Shown piece after piece: positions 1-8,042 of a stretch of DNA of 64,000 nucleotides. The first letter of the stretch is position 1, and the number at the start of each line of letters is the position of its first letter. The stretch covers positions 1-64,000 of the forward strand of contig CAVUEP010000033.1 of the NCBI GenBank assembly GCA_963740395.1, given 5' to 3'. Both the position numbers and the translations under genes were made by a program. Below the pieces are notes generated by a model that saw nothing but the letters and a program-made list of their open reading frames with translations, ran no database searches and was not told the DNA's origin. This DNA comes from CADEEN01 sp963740395 (GTDB lineage Bacteria > Pseudomonadota > Gammaproteobacteria > Burkholderiales > Burkholderiaceae_C).

Positions 1-877
1 AAGCCCACAGGTTCAGGCCCAGGACATGCAAGGCCACCAAGGCGACCACGCCGTAGCGGACCGGCCGCCAGGACACGCTGCGCCAGCGCCGCCATCCGTC
101 GCGCAACGCCAGCATGCCGCGGTGGCGTGGCGCCAGGTCGAACTGGCGCAGGTCCCACAGCGAGCGCATCGCCTGCAGCAGACGTTGCTCGTCATTGAGC
201 ACGACCACGCCGCGCCCCAGCCAGCGTTCGGCCGGCGCGGCCACCGCCGGATGGGCGCTCCACCGCGCCGGCAACGTCGACCACAGCGTCAGCATCTGCC
301 GGGCCAAGGCGCCCTGGACGCCGATCGCGACCACGCCCTTGGCGTCGGACCAGGTCAGCTGCATCGGCGCGCCCGCGTCGGCCCCAACGGGTGCGGAAAA
401 ATGGCCCAACGGTGTGTCTTCGGGCCAGACGATCGGCACCACCCGGTCCACCTGCACCCCGGCCTTTTCAAACGCAGTGAGCTCTGCGCTCAGCCAGGCC
501 TTGTCGGTCGCAGCGACCCAGGCGTTTTCTCCACCTGAGGCTCCGGGCGCAAGGGCCAGATGCATGGCGCCGGGTTCGTCGAGCAGGTGCTCCTCGAGCA
601 CGCCGGCCATCGCCGCGCGCAGGCGCGCCGCCGGCGCCTTGGGCAGCTTGATCCGGTGCCAGCTGACGTCGGTAGCGGCCAGCACCAACACCACCGTGTC
701 GGCCTTGGGCAGCAGGGCCACGGCGGCCCGCCCATGTTTGGTCATTGTCAGGCCGTCGGGCGTGAGCGCATAGACCAGCTCGGCGCTGCTGCGGGCCTGC
801 GCCGACGCGGGCAACCCTTCGGCGCCGCTCTGTAGGCGGGCCCGTGCGGGCAGCTGGATCACCAGGGTGGACATCAT
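1..877 (-). CDS. gspL: Type II secretion protein GspL (partial, C-terminus outside window)
   Basis: The frame is open from ATG at 877 (a second ATG follows at 874) to the window edge, giving 292 codons. GspL is the inner-membrane platform protein whose cytoplasmic actin-like domain docks the GspE ATPase and whose periplasmic part pairs with GspM. The start reads MMSTLVIQLPARAR, typical of GspL. About 270 residues of cytoplasmic domain are followed by the beginning of a hydrophobic segment (VVALVALHVLGLNLW), the expected single transmembrane helix; the periplasmic ferredoxin-like domain is off the edge. It follows gspK on the same strand after a 126-bp gap, while most upstream gsp genes overlap. 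No clear Shine-Dalgarno is visible. Confidence 0.85.
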   Translation of the reverse strand, partial: MMSTLVIQLPARARLQSGAEGLPASAQARSSAELVYALTPDGLTMTKHGRAAVALLPKADTVVLVLAATDVSWHRIKLPKAPAARLRAAMAGVLEEHLLDEPGAMHLALAPGASGGENAWVAATDKAWLSAELTAFEKAGVQVDRVVPIVWPEDTPLGHFSAPVGADAGAPMQLTWSDAKGVVAIGVQGALARQMLTLWSTLPARWSAHPAVAAPAERWLGRGVVVLNDEQRLLQAMRSLWDLRQFDLAPRHRGMLALRDGWRRWRSVSWRPVRYGVVALVALHVLGLNLWA

Positions 878-1003
878 GGCAGAGGGAGGCTAGCGGTAAA
901 GCACCGGTGCGACAACGGCATACGGCGTGAAATCAATGACTTAGCGAGTGTATTTGGTGTGGAGTTGAACGTTGGGGCGGTCGATCCCTGGGCGCTGTAA
1001 AGA

Positions 1004-1981
1004 TCAATTGCTGTCGCGCAAATTGATGCGTTCGCGCGCCAGCACCACGATATCGAGCTGCCGCCGCTCGATCAGCGAGCGCTCCTCGAGCACGCGCTCC
1101 CCCAGCCGCAGCCGACCCTGTACGACAAAGAACCGGCTCGAGATGCCGACGCCTTCGAGGCTGGTCTGCGGGTCGGCGGGAAAGAAGGCCCGCGTGGACG
1201 GGGCGTTGAGGTCGCGAAGAGGCACGCGTTGGCGCTCCTGCACCAGTCGTTGTGCGCTGCCCAGGCTCATGCCGTCGACCACCGCGGCGATCACTTCGGC
1301 CGGCGCGGTGTTGATGTTGACGCGTGTGTCGTTGCCGGGCAGCAAGGTGACCCAGGGCTCGAGACGGCGCACGGTGTCGGCCTCGATGCCCAGCCAGACG
1401 AGTTCAGCCAGACGCTGCGGAGCGATCGCCGTCGGCTCGGCTGCCGCACCGGCCACACCCGCGACGCGCGGCGCCCAGGCCTTGTGCAGCGCCTGGGCGA
1501 TACGCTCCGCACTGTCGCTCGGCAATCCAGCCTGGTCAGCCAGGCGCTGCAGCACGCGCATTTGCGCCGGCGCCACCTTGCCTTCGGCATCGATCAGCAG
1601 GCGCAGGTTCCAGCGCGCCTGGGCGTCGGTGATGCTGCCGGAAAGAAAAGCCTCGACGCCGTCTGATTCGGCAGCGCTGTTGTTGTCGCGGTCGGCGGCC
1701 AGGAACGACGACAGTCGGGCCTCGGCCAGCGGGACCGCCCAGGGCTCACCGAGATGGTCTGCGCCGCCGGTGCGGGCGTCTTCGCGCAGGATCAGCCGGG
1801 CCCAATCGAGTGCGCCCAGAAGGATCCACGCGGACTGTGTGCGCGCGCGTTCCGCGCTCTCGACCTGGATCGCGCGCCATTGCTGCCAGACCATGCCCGA
1901 TGCCAGCGTGGCCACCAAGGTCAGGATCAGCATCGCCAGCAGCAGGGCCGCGCCGCGCTGGCGCCGGGGCGTGCGACTCAT
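1004..1981 (-). CDS. gspK: Type II secretion minor pseudopilin GspK
   Basis: A 325-residue protein of usual GspK length. GspK caps the pseudopilus tip as part of the GspI-J-K complex. A short basic leader (MSRTPRRQRG) ends in Gly and is followed by AALLLAMLILTLVATLASG, the hydrophobic N-terminal helix processed by the prepilin peptidase. The Glu at mature position 5, found in most pseudopilins, is absent, as is usual for GspK. A large alpha-helical insertion and a VNINTAPAEVI helix-hairpin-helix-like segment typical of the GspK (T2SSK) family lie in the second half. The ATG overlaps the gspJ stop by 4 bp, indicating translational coupling. Confidence 0.93.
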   Translation of the reverse strand: MSRTPRRQRGAALLLAMLILTLVATLASGMVWQQWRAIQVESAERARTQSAWILLGALDWARLILREDARTGGADHLGEPWAVPLAEARLSSFLAADRDNNSAAESDGVEAFLSGSITDAQARWNLRLLIDAEGKVAPAQMRVLQRLADQAGLPSDSAERIAQALHKAWAPRVAGVAGAAAEPTAIAPQRLAELVWLGIEADTVRRLEPWVTLLPGNDTRVNINTAPAEVIAAVVDGMSLGSAQRLVQERQRVPLRDLNAPSTRAFFPADPQTSLEGVGISSRFFVVQGRLRLGERVLEERSLIERRQLDIVVLARERINLRDSN

Positions 1982-2667
1982 GGCATCTGCGGCGCAAGCA
2001 TGATGTCGCGCGTCAGACTGCCGGCCAGGCCGCCGCCCTCGAACTCGAGCACGACACGCACGCCCGTGGGCAGTTGCGTGCGTGCCGCGACCGGCGCCGA
2101 GGCCGCTGGCGCAGGTACGACCACGTCGGCACTCGACTGCGCATTGCTCCAGGCATTGCCGCGGTAGAAGTAGACCTGCCAGCGCACGACGCCCTCCTGC
2201 ATGCGCAGCTGCGCCGCTTCGTTGCCGAGCAACTGCTGGCTTGCCAGCCAGCTGGCCTGCAACGCCTGCGGCTGCGTGACGACCGGGCTGGTCCAGCGCA
2301 GCCAGCGCCGGTCGCGCAGGGACCAGGCCACGACCTGCAGGCCCTCGGGATGGCGCCGCACCAGGCGCAATGTCGCGCCGTCAAAGGCCAGCGCGGGCGC
2401 CAGCGGCGTGTCGAATACGGACTGCAAGTCCTGCTCCCACTGCGCCAGGACCGTGTTCAGGCGCAAGGTCTGGGCCACATGCTCATGGCTTGCGCTGCGC
2501 GCTCGCGCAATCCCGTCCAGGCCCTGCCAGGCCATGCCCGCCAGCACGGCCATCAGCACCAGCGCGACGAGCACCTCCACCAGCGTGAAACCGGCCTGCG
2601 AACTTGTGCGCGTCTTCCATGACGGAGGCCCTACAACAGTGCGGGCGACTTGCGTTGCATGGCCCAT
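1978..2667 (-). CDS. gspJ: Type II secretion minor pseudopilin GspJ
   Basis: A 229-residue pseudopilin with the prepilin-peptidase site and helix G/FTLVEVLVALVLMAVLAG at about residues 26-44. GspJ joins GspI and GspK at the pseudopilus tip. The only usable start is ATG 2667, which gives an unusually long leader of 26 residues. That ATG lies next to the palindromic repeat at 2677-2752 that separates gspJ from gspI, so the N-terminal leader may have been rebuilt when the repeat arrived. The 3' end overlaps gspK by 4 bp. The family assignment is firm; the start is less certain. Confidence 0.9.
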   Translation of the reverse strand: MGHATQVARTVVGPPSWKTRTSSQAGFTLVEVLVALVLMAVLAGMAWQGLDGIARARSASHEHVAQTLRLNTVLAQWEQDLQSVFDTPLAPALAFDGATLRLVRRHPEGLQVVAWSLRDRRWLRWTSPVVTQPQALQASWLASQQLLGNEAAQLRMQEGVVRWQVYFYRGNAWSNAQSSADVVVPAPAASAPVAARTQLPTGVRVVLEFEGGGLAGSLTRDIMLAPQMP

Positions 2668-2676
2668 CCAAGCAAA

Positions 2677-2752
2677 CGCCGCGGATCGGGCTCCGCCCGT
2701 CCGCTGGCGTTGCCCCCCCGGGGGGAGGCGCCGAAGGCGCTTCGGGGGGGGG
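2677..2752 (-). repeat. GC-rich palindromic intergenic repeat, copy A
   Basis: Read on the minus strand, the element starts with a C-run and GAAGCGCCTTCGGCGCC, continues through a second C-run/G-run hairpin, and ends GCCAGCGGAC...GATCCGCGGCG. The same order of blocks recurs on the plus strand at 31884-31981. It contains at least two nested inverted repeats (GCGCCTTCGGCGC; CCCCCCGGGGGG). It lies between gspI and gspJ, splitting an otherwise tightly packed operon, and could form hairpins in the mRNA. It resembles intergenic palindromic repeats of Comamonadaceae-type genomes. Confidence 0.8.
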
Positions 2753-2757
2753 ACACG

Positions 2758-3126
2758 TCAATACCGCGGCAACACCGTCGACAGGGTCAACAGCGGTTGG
2801 TCGGCGTCGTCGGCGACCTTGGCGTCGACGCGGCGGAAGTTGGGGTTCGGCGTCGGCCGCACCTCGAGCAGGCCCTTGAAGCTGCGCCCGAGTTGTTCGC
2901 AGCCGAACTCGCTGTCGCCGATGCCGGGAAATTGGCGCGCCAGTTTCAGATTGGCGAGCTGGTTGTCAGCGCACCATTGCGCTGCGCTGAAGTCAGCCAG
3001 GCGCTGGGCGTTGCTGGTCAGCGCGCCGGCGGCCTTGATGCCGGTACCCAATGCGATTGCGACGATCGCGAGCGCGACCAACACCTCGATCAAGGTGAAT
3101 CCGCGACTTGCGTGGCTATGAGTCAT
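2758..3126 (-). CDS. gspI: Type II secretion minor pseudopilin GspI
   Basis: A 122-residue protein, the normal GspI size. GspI nucleates the GspI-J-K tip complex. The short leader MTHSHASRG is followed by FTLIEVLVALAIVAIALG, with Glu5 present. The C-terminal half has the T2SSI-family Trp/Cys-containing beta region (AAQWCADNQLANLKLARQFP). The start ATG overlaps the gspH stop (ATGA, 3123-3126). It is followed by the repeat at 2677-2752 before gspJ. Confidence 0.93.
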   Translation of the reverse strand: MTHSHASRGFTLIEVLVALAIVAIALGTGIKAAGALTSNAQRLADFSAAQWCADNQLANLKLARQFPGIGDSEFGCEQLGRSFKGLLEVRPTPNPNFRRVDAKVADDADQPLLTLSTVLPRY

Positions 3127-3611
3127 GGTCCCGCAGCGGCTGGGTCTGGCGCGGGCTCGAACGGCGCCAGGCCGTCGCTGGACAAGACCAGGCGCCGGTC
3201 TTCGAGCCGCAGCACCACTCGTTGGGCCGGCAACACGGGTTCTGGACCGAGCAGCAGTGCCCGCGCGCCAATGACCTCGGCGTTGACGCCTTCGCCGAGC
3301 CAGCGTGTCGGCATCTCGGTCCCTGCGGGCAGCCCGACAAATTGGAAATGAGCGCCGTCGACGGCGCCGATCGCGGCCGGCACCCAGCGCACCGCGACGC
3401 CCGACGCGCGGGCCTCGGCCCGCGCGGATTCGAGCAGCGCGGACAGACGCGCGCCTTCTTCTTCAAGCCGGCTTTGGCTGCCATCGCGCAAGGCCAGGCT
3501 GACCAAGGCAGTGGCGATGGCCACGATGGCCATCACGAGCATGACTTCGATCAGCGTGAAGCCTGTCGCCGGGCGTCTGCGCCGGCCAAGCTCACTGCCA
3601 GGAGCCGACAT
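3123..3611 (-). CDS. gspH: Type II secretion minor pseudopilin GspH
   Basis: From ATG 3611 the protein has 162 residues, beginning MSAPGSELGRRRRPATG followed by FTLIEVMLVMAIVAIATALVS. GspH is a minor pseudopilin of the type II secretion pseudopilus. The downstream sequence fits the GspH/FimT family: an extended beta-rich domain with a G-A-V-R-W motif. An upstream in-frame ATG at 3665 would add 18 residues and enlarge the overlap with gspG to 74 bp; I chose 3611 because it gives a compact basic leader and a 20-bp overlap. The 3' end overlaps gspI by 4 bp. Confidence 0.88.
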   Translation of the reverse strand: MSAPGSELGRRRRPATGFTLIEVMLVMAIVAIATALVSLALRDGSQSRLEEEGARLSALLESARAEARASGVAVRWVPAAIGAVDGAHFQFVGLPAGTEMPTRWLGEGVNAEVIGARALLLGPEPVLPAQRVVLRLEDRRLVLSSDGLAPFEPAPDPAAAGP

Positions 3612-4035
3612 CCGCGTCGTTGCCGTCACCGCCGGGCTGGCCGTCGGCGCCGAAGCTGAAGACATCGATCTCGCCCTTCACGCCTGGGTTGACATACTGG
3701 TAGGCGCGCCCCCAGGGGTCGTTGGGCAGTTTGTCGAGGTAGGGTTTCCAGTTCGGCGGCAGGGTACCCACACTGGGCTTCTTGACCAGGGCCTCCAAGC
3801 CCTGCTCGGCACTCGGGAAGCGCTGGTTGTCCAGCTTGTACAGCTTGAGCGCCTGGATCAGGTTGTTGACGTCGGTGCGCGCTGCCGTCACGCGCGCTTC
3901 GTCGGCGCGGTTGAGGACGTTGGGCACGATCAGTGCGGCCAGCACGCCGATGATGACCAGCACGACCAGCAATTCGATCAGCGTGAAGCCGCGCGCCATA
4001 GGGTGACGGATGGGCAGGGGGGGGTGGCAGCTCAT
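3592..4035 (-). CDS. gspG: Type II secretion major pseudopilin GspG
   Basis: A 147-residue protein from ATG 4035. GspG is the main structural subunit of the pseudopilus. The leader MSCHPPLPIRHPMARG precedes FTLIELLVVLVIIGVLAALIVPNV, the canonical processed helix with Glu5. The C-terminal half carries the calcium-binding loop region of major pseudopilins (NDPWGRAYQYVNPG, then FSFGADGQPGGDGNDADVGSW). ATG 3999 (MARG) is an alternative start with a very short leader. It is the first gene of the gspGHIJKL run and is divergent from gspC across about 90 bp. Confidence 0.95.
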   Translation of the reverse strand: MSCHPPLPIRHPMARGFTLIELLVVLVIIGVLAALIVPNVLNRADEARVTAARTDVNNLIQALKLYKLDNQRFPSAEQGLEALVKKPSVGTLPPNWKPYLDKLPNDPWGRAYQYVNPGVKGEIDVFSFGADGQPGGDGNDADVGSWQ

Positions 4036-4125
4036 GGTGGGCTCGGCGGCGTCGCGTGCAGCGTGCACGCGATCGCGGCGTGGGATGGACGGGTTGTCGG
4101 GCGTGTTCAATGATAATCGGCGCCC

Positions 4126-4752
4126 ATGAGAGTACGCCTCGTTGCATTCGTGATCTGGGCCGCGGTTGCGGCCAGCGCGATGTTTTGGGTTCTGCGCCTG
4201 AGCGCAACCTCGCCAACCGCGCCGGCGCACACGGTCGCTGTCGGCGCGGCTGCTGCGCCGCGCGGTGACCTGACGCGGCTGTTCGGCGCCGCGCCGGCTG
4301 CGCCGGACAGTGCCGCGGCGGTGGCCGAGAGTCCGCTGTCTTCGCGCTTCAAGTTGCTCGGCGTGGCCGCGCCGCGCCAGGGCGGCGACCGCAACGGATT
4401 GGCCTTGATCGCCGTGGACGGCAAGCCCGCGCGCGGCTATGCCGTGGGCGCCGCGGTCGATGGCGAACTGGTCCTGCAATCGGTCCATGCGCGGGGCGCG
4501 AGCCTGGGCACGACCGGCGCGGCGCCCCAGGTGACGCTGGAGTTGCCGGCCTTGCCGGCTGCGGCCACAGGCAGCCTGCCGCCCGCCGTGGGCTCGGCAG
4601 GCACCTTGCCCGCCGTGGGCGCAACGGCGCCGGCTCCGGTGGTCGCACCGCCTGCCGCGCCGGCACCGGCAGAACCGCAGCCGCTGGAGCCGAAACCGAT
4701 CATGGTGCCGCCACCACCGCAGGCTGCTGGACCTCAGTCGCTCAGCCGCTGA
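4126..4752 (+). CDS. gspC: Type II secretion protein GspC (short form, no PDZ domain)
   Basis: A 208-residue inner-membrane protein. GspC couples the inner-membrane platform to the secretin GspD through its HR domain. Visible parts are a short cytoplasmic start, one transmembrane helix at about residues 6-24 (VAFVIWAAVAASAMFW), an HR region at about 50-115 (SSRFKLLGVAAP, GYAVGAAVDGELVLQSV), and a Pro/Ala-rich tail without a PDZ or coiled-coil domain. It is divergent from gspG and is followed not by gspD but by the convergent cobT-like gene, so gspD, E and F must lie elsewhere. The assignment relies on the HR-like segment and the neighbours. Confidence 0.8.
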   Translation: MRVRLVAFVIWAAVAASAMFWVLRLSATSPTAPAHTVAVGAAAAPRGDLTRLFGAAPAAPDSAAAVAESPLSSRFKLLGVAAPRQGGDRNGLALIAVDGKPARGYAVGAAVDGELVLQSVHARGASLGTTGAAPQVTLELPALPAAATGSLPPAVGSAGTLPAVGATAPAPVVAPPAAPAPAEPQPLEPKPIMVPPPPQAAGPQSLSR

Positions 4753-4772
4753 GGCGCCGCAGCGCGTGCGGC

Positions 4773-5855
4773 TCAGGCGTCGTCTTGGCCGAGGGCGCCC
4801 AGTTGACTGTCGATGCTGCCAGGACGTGAGGGTCCGGGGTCTTCACCTTCGATCACTTCGGTGAGCAAGGCAGCGGCCGCGCGGATGAGCGGCCAGGCCA
4901 GCGTCGAGCCCGTGCCGTCGGTGCACTCCATGCCCAGCTCCAGCAGCGCCGAGGTGTGGAACAGGTTCAGCGCATAGTCCAGCCCGTTGTGGCTGTGACT
5001 GCGGCAAAACACGCAGTAATCGGTCACGGGTGCGGCGATGCGTGCCGCGACCATCAAGGCCGCGCAGGCCGGCAAGCCGTCGACCATGATCAGGTGCCGG
5101 CGGCTGGCCGCGACCAGCATCACGCCGACCATCATGGCAATCTCGAACCCGCCCAGCGCGGCGAGCACCTCGACCGGGTCAGTGACATCACGGTGCCGTC
5201 CTTGCGCGGCCTGTGTGATGACCATCAGGTGCGTCAAGCGGTTCGGGTCCATGTCGGCGTGGGACTGCAGCAGTTCGCGCACGGGCGCGCCTGCCAGCCG
5301 CGACAACACCAGCGCCGCGCTTTCGTGGCCACCGACGCCGATTCCCGCGCAGGCCACCGCGTTGCCCCGCAACGCCTCGCCAATCTCCATGCCGGCACGG
5401 ATCGCGGCCTGGGCCTGGTCGACCGACATGGCCGGGCCCACCCGTGCATTGCGCGTGCCATGCGCAATCTTGCGCATCAGCAGGCGCTCGTGCGGAGCCA
5501 GGCGTTCGGCGACGCCGGCGTCGACGACGGAGAGGGTCAGGCCCTGGATGCGCGCATACACGGCCAGTGGCAACTGGCCCGTGAGGGCTTGCCACGCACG
5601 CTCGGACGTGCCATGGCCGGGTGTTGTCGGCAGCCCCTCGACCGCCAGGCCATGGTCGCTGGCAAACAGCACCAGTTGCGGATCGCGAAAGCGCGGCCTG
5701 AGCGTGTTCTGGATCAACCCGATGCGCACCGCCAGTGGCTCGAGCTCGCCCAGGCTGCCGATCGTTTCCGCGCGGCGCTGCAGCTTGTCGCGCAACGCAC
5801 GCTCCAGCAGCGCGTTGGCGGTCGGCTTGATCAGGGACGGCGTCGATGTCGACAT
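4773..5855 (-). CDS. cobT: CobT-family phosphoribosyltransferase with altered active-site residues
   Basis: A 360-residue protein of the nicotinate-nucleotide:dimethylbenzimidazole phosphoribosyltransferase family, which activates the lower cobamide ligand. Family signatures are clear: IGSLGELEPLAVRIGLIQ near the N-terminus, SVVDAGV, and GGFEIAMMVGVMLVAA. Two hallmark motifs are changed. The usual GEMGIGNTT reads CAGIGVGGHES, and the usual LGEGTGAAL reads CTDGTGSTL, so the two active-site glutamates become Cys and Asp. No other cobalamin gene lies nearby. It may be a paralogue with another substrate or a weak CobT. It is convergent with gspC and 41 bp from the ilvA stop. Confidence 0.75.
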   Translation of the reverse strand: MSTSTPSLIKPTANALLERALRDKLQRRAETIGSLGELEPLAVRIGLIQNTLRPRFRDPQLVLFASDHGLAVEGLPTTPGHGTSERAWQALTGQLPLAVYARIQGLTLSVVDAGVAERLAPHERLLMRKIAHGTRNARVGPAMSVDQAQAAIRAGMEIGEALRGNAVACAGIGVGGHESAALVLSRLAGAPVRELLQSHADMDPNRLTHLMVITQAAQGRHRDVTDPVEVLAALGGFEIAMMVGVMLVAASRRHLIMVDGLPACAALMVAARIAAPVTDYCVFCRSHSHNGLDYALNLFHTSALLELGMECTDGTGSTLAWPLIRAAAALLTEVIEGEDPGPSRPGSIDSQLGALGQDDA

Positions 5856-5896
5856 GGCCGCGAGTGTAGGCGGCGGCGAACCGCCATGGCGCCGAT

Positions 5897-7453
5897 CTAC
5901 CTCAGGAACAGCCCGTAGACCGGGTTGTCGGTTTCGTCGACATAGGGGTAGCCCAGCCCATCGAGGAATTCACCCAGCGCGCGCGCATCGCCAGCGCCCA
6001 CCTGCAGGCCGACCAGGATGCGGCCATAGTCGGCGCCCTGATTGCGGTAATGAAACAGGCTGATGTTCCAGCCCGGGTGCAGCGCAGCGAGGAAGCGCAT
6101 CAGCGCGCCCGGGCGCTCGGGAAAGACGAACCGATACAAACGCTCGTCGTGCGCGAGCTTGGAATGGCCGCCGACCATATGCCGCACATGCTCCTTGGCC
6201 AGTTCATCGTCGGTCAGGTTGAGCGTGGCAAAGCCGTGGCGAACGAAGTTGCGCTCGATGCGGTCGGCCTCGTCGCGCTGCGCAATCGCGACGCCGACAA
6301 ACACATGCGCGACCTTGGCGTCGGCGATTCGGTAGTTGAATTCGGTCACGCTGCGCGGCCCGATCAGCTCGCAGAAATGCTTGAACGAGCCGCGTTCCTC
6401 TGGCATCGTGACTGCATACAGCGCCTCGCGCTGCTCTCCGAATTCGGCCCGCTCGGCGACGAAGCGCAGGCGGTCGAAGTTCATGTTCGCGCCGCACGTG
6501 ATGGCCACGAAATGCTGACCCTTGATCTTGTGCTCGGCGACATACTGCTTGACGCCGGCCACGCCCAGCGCGCCGGCGGGTTCGAGGATGCTGCGGGTGT
6601 CCTGGAACACATCCTTGATGGCGGCGCAGACAGCGTCGGTGTCGACCACGACAAAGTCGTCGACGAGCGCGCGCGCCAGGCGAAAGGTCTCTTTGCCGAC
6701 CAGCTTGACCGCGGTGCCGTCGGAGAACAGCCCCACGTCGTCCAGGGTCACGCGGCGTCCGGCGCGCACCGAGCGCACCATGGCGTCGGAGTCGCGGGTC
6801 TGCACGCCGATGACCTTGACCTCGGGCCGCACGGCCTTGATGTAGGCCGCGACGCCAGAGATCAGGCCGCCACCGCCGATGGCGACGAATACCGCGTCCA
6901 GCGGGCCCTGGCATTGGCGCAGGATTTCCATGGCGACCGTGCCCTGCCCGGCGATCACGTGCGGATCGTCGAACGGGTGCACGAAGGTCAGCCCGCGCTG
7001 CGCTTCCAACGCGACGGCATGGGCATGGGCGTCCGAATAGCTGTCGCCCTGCAGCACGACCTCGCCGCCAAAGGCGCGCACGGCGTCGATCTTCAGCCGC
7101 GGCGTCGTCACCGGCATCACGACCACGGCGGTGCAGCCGAGCTTCTTGGCCGCCAGGGCCACGCCCTGGGCGTGGTTCCCCGCAGAGGCGCAGATCACGC
7201 CGCGCGCCAGCTGCTCCGGCGTCAGGTGCGCCATCTTGTTGTAGGCGCCGCGCAGCTTGAAACTGAACACCGGCTGCTGGTCTTCGCGCTTGAGCAGTAC
7301 CTGGTTGCCCAGGCGGCGCGACAGCGTGCGCGCCACTTCCAGCGGCGACTCGATCGCCACGTCGTAGACCCGCGCGGTCAGGATCTTCTGCAGGTACTCG
7401 CCGCCCGCTGCGCGTCGCCCCCGGGGTGGACCTGCCATCTTGCGCGTCTCCAT
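5897..7453 (-). CDS. ilvA: Threonine ammonia-lyase, biosynthetic (IlvA)
   Basis: A 518-residue, full-length biosynthetic threonine deaminase that makes 2-oxobutanoate, the first step of isoleucine synthesis. The PLP lysine is Lys66 in FSFKLRGAYNKM; the phosphate-binding glycine loop is AIGGGGLISG; CASAGNHAQGVA is also present. The C-terminal third holds two ACT-like regulatory domains (beginning YAVTMPEERGSF and YRFVFPERPGAL), the arrangement that gives isoleucine feedback control in the long form. The start at ATG 7453 gives a slightly extended N-terminus; ATG 7438 is an alternative. It is divergent from the OsmC-family gene. Confidence 0.95.
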   Translation of the reverse strand: METRKMAGPPRGRRAAGGEYLQKILTARVYDVAIESPLEVARTLSRRLGNQVLLKREDQQPVFSFKLRGAYNKMAHLTPEQLARGVICASAGNHAQGVALAAKKLGCTAVVVMPVTTPRLKIDAVRAFGGEVVLQGDSYSDAHAHAVALEAQRGLTFVHPFDDPHVIAGQGTVAMEILRQCQGPLDAVFVAIGGGGLISGVAAYIKAVRPEVKVIGVQTRDSDAMVRSVRAGRRVTLDDVGLFSDGTAVKLVGKETFRLARALVDDFVVVDTDAVCAAIKDVFQDTRSILEPAGALGVAGVKQYVAEHKIKGQHFVAITCGANMNFDRLRFVAERAEFGEQREALYAVTMPEERGSFKHFCELIGPRSVTEFNYRIADAKVAHVFVGVAIAQRDEADRIERNFVRHGFATLNLTDDELAKEHVRHMVGGHSKLAHDERLYRFVFPERPGALMRFLAALHPGWNISLFHYRNQGADYGRILVGLQVGAGDARALGEFLDGLGYPYVDETDNPVYGLFLR

Positions 7454-7595
7454 CCACTGCTCGCCTCGTTGCGATGCATGATATGTCAGCGCATCCGCGG
7501 TCGAGGGCCTCTTGCCTCGGGGCGCTCGCGTTCACGCGACGCAGAATGCAACGCGTTCCCGAGGTCGGGCGCATCAGCACAACAGGAGTCAAGCA

Positions 7596-8018
7596 ATGGA
7601 GTGCACGATCGATTGGCTTGCGGCCAGCGGCATGGCGTTCGTGGCCGAAACGGGCAGCGGCCACGTCTTGACGATGGATGGCGCACCCGACGGCGGCGGT
7701 CGCGATCTGGCGCCACGACCGATGGAGACCGTGCTCGCCGGTACCGGCGGCTGCACGGCCTATGACGTGGTGTTGATCCTCAAGCGCGGGCGCCACGACG
7801 TGACGGGCTGTCGGGTCAAGGTCAACGCCGAGCGCGCGCCGACCGAGCCCAAGGTGTTCACGCGCATCCACATGCATTTCATCGTCAGCGGCCGCGGCCT
7901 GAGTCCCGATACGGTGGGCCGCGCCGTGGCGCTATCGCACGAGAAATACTGTTCGGCCAGCATCATGCTGGCCAAGACCGCGCAGATCACGACCAGCCAT
8001 GAAGTACTCGCCGTGTGA
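7596..8018 (+). CDS. OsmC-family peroxiredoxin-like protein
   Basis: A 140-residue protein with the OsmC/Ohr fold pattern. These proteins reduce organic or inorganic hydroperoxides using two cysteines. The two expected cysteines are Cys53 (GTGGCTAYDVVL) and Cys119 (HEKYCSASIML), the second in the usual helix after a conserved pattern of AVALSHEKYC. The start is set by a good Shine-Dalgarno (AGGAG) eight bases upstream of ATG 7596; longer readings upstream have no such site. It sits between divergent ilvA and convergent coq7. The substrate is not predictable; it is closer to the general YhfA-like OsmC group than to classical Ohr. Confidence 0.85.
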   Translation: MECTIDWLAASGMAFVAETGSGHVLTMDGAPDGGGRDLAPRPMETVLAGTGGCTAYDVVLILKRGRHDVTGCRVKVNAERAPTEPKVFTRIHMHFIVSGRGLSPDTVGRAVALSHEKYCSASIMLAKTAQITTSHEVLAV

Positions 8019-8042
8019 GGCTGCGGCCGCGCGCGACCGCGA

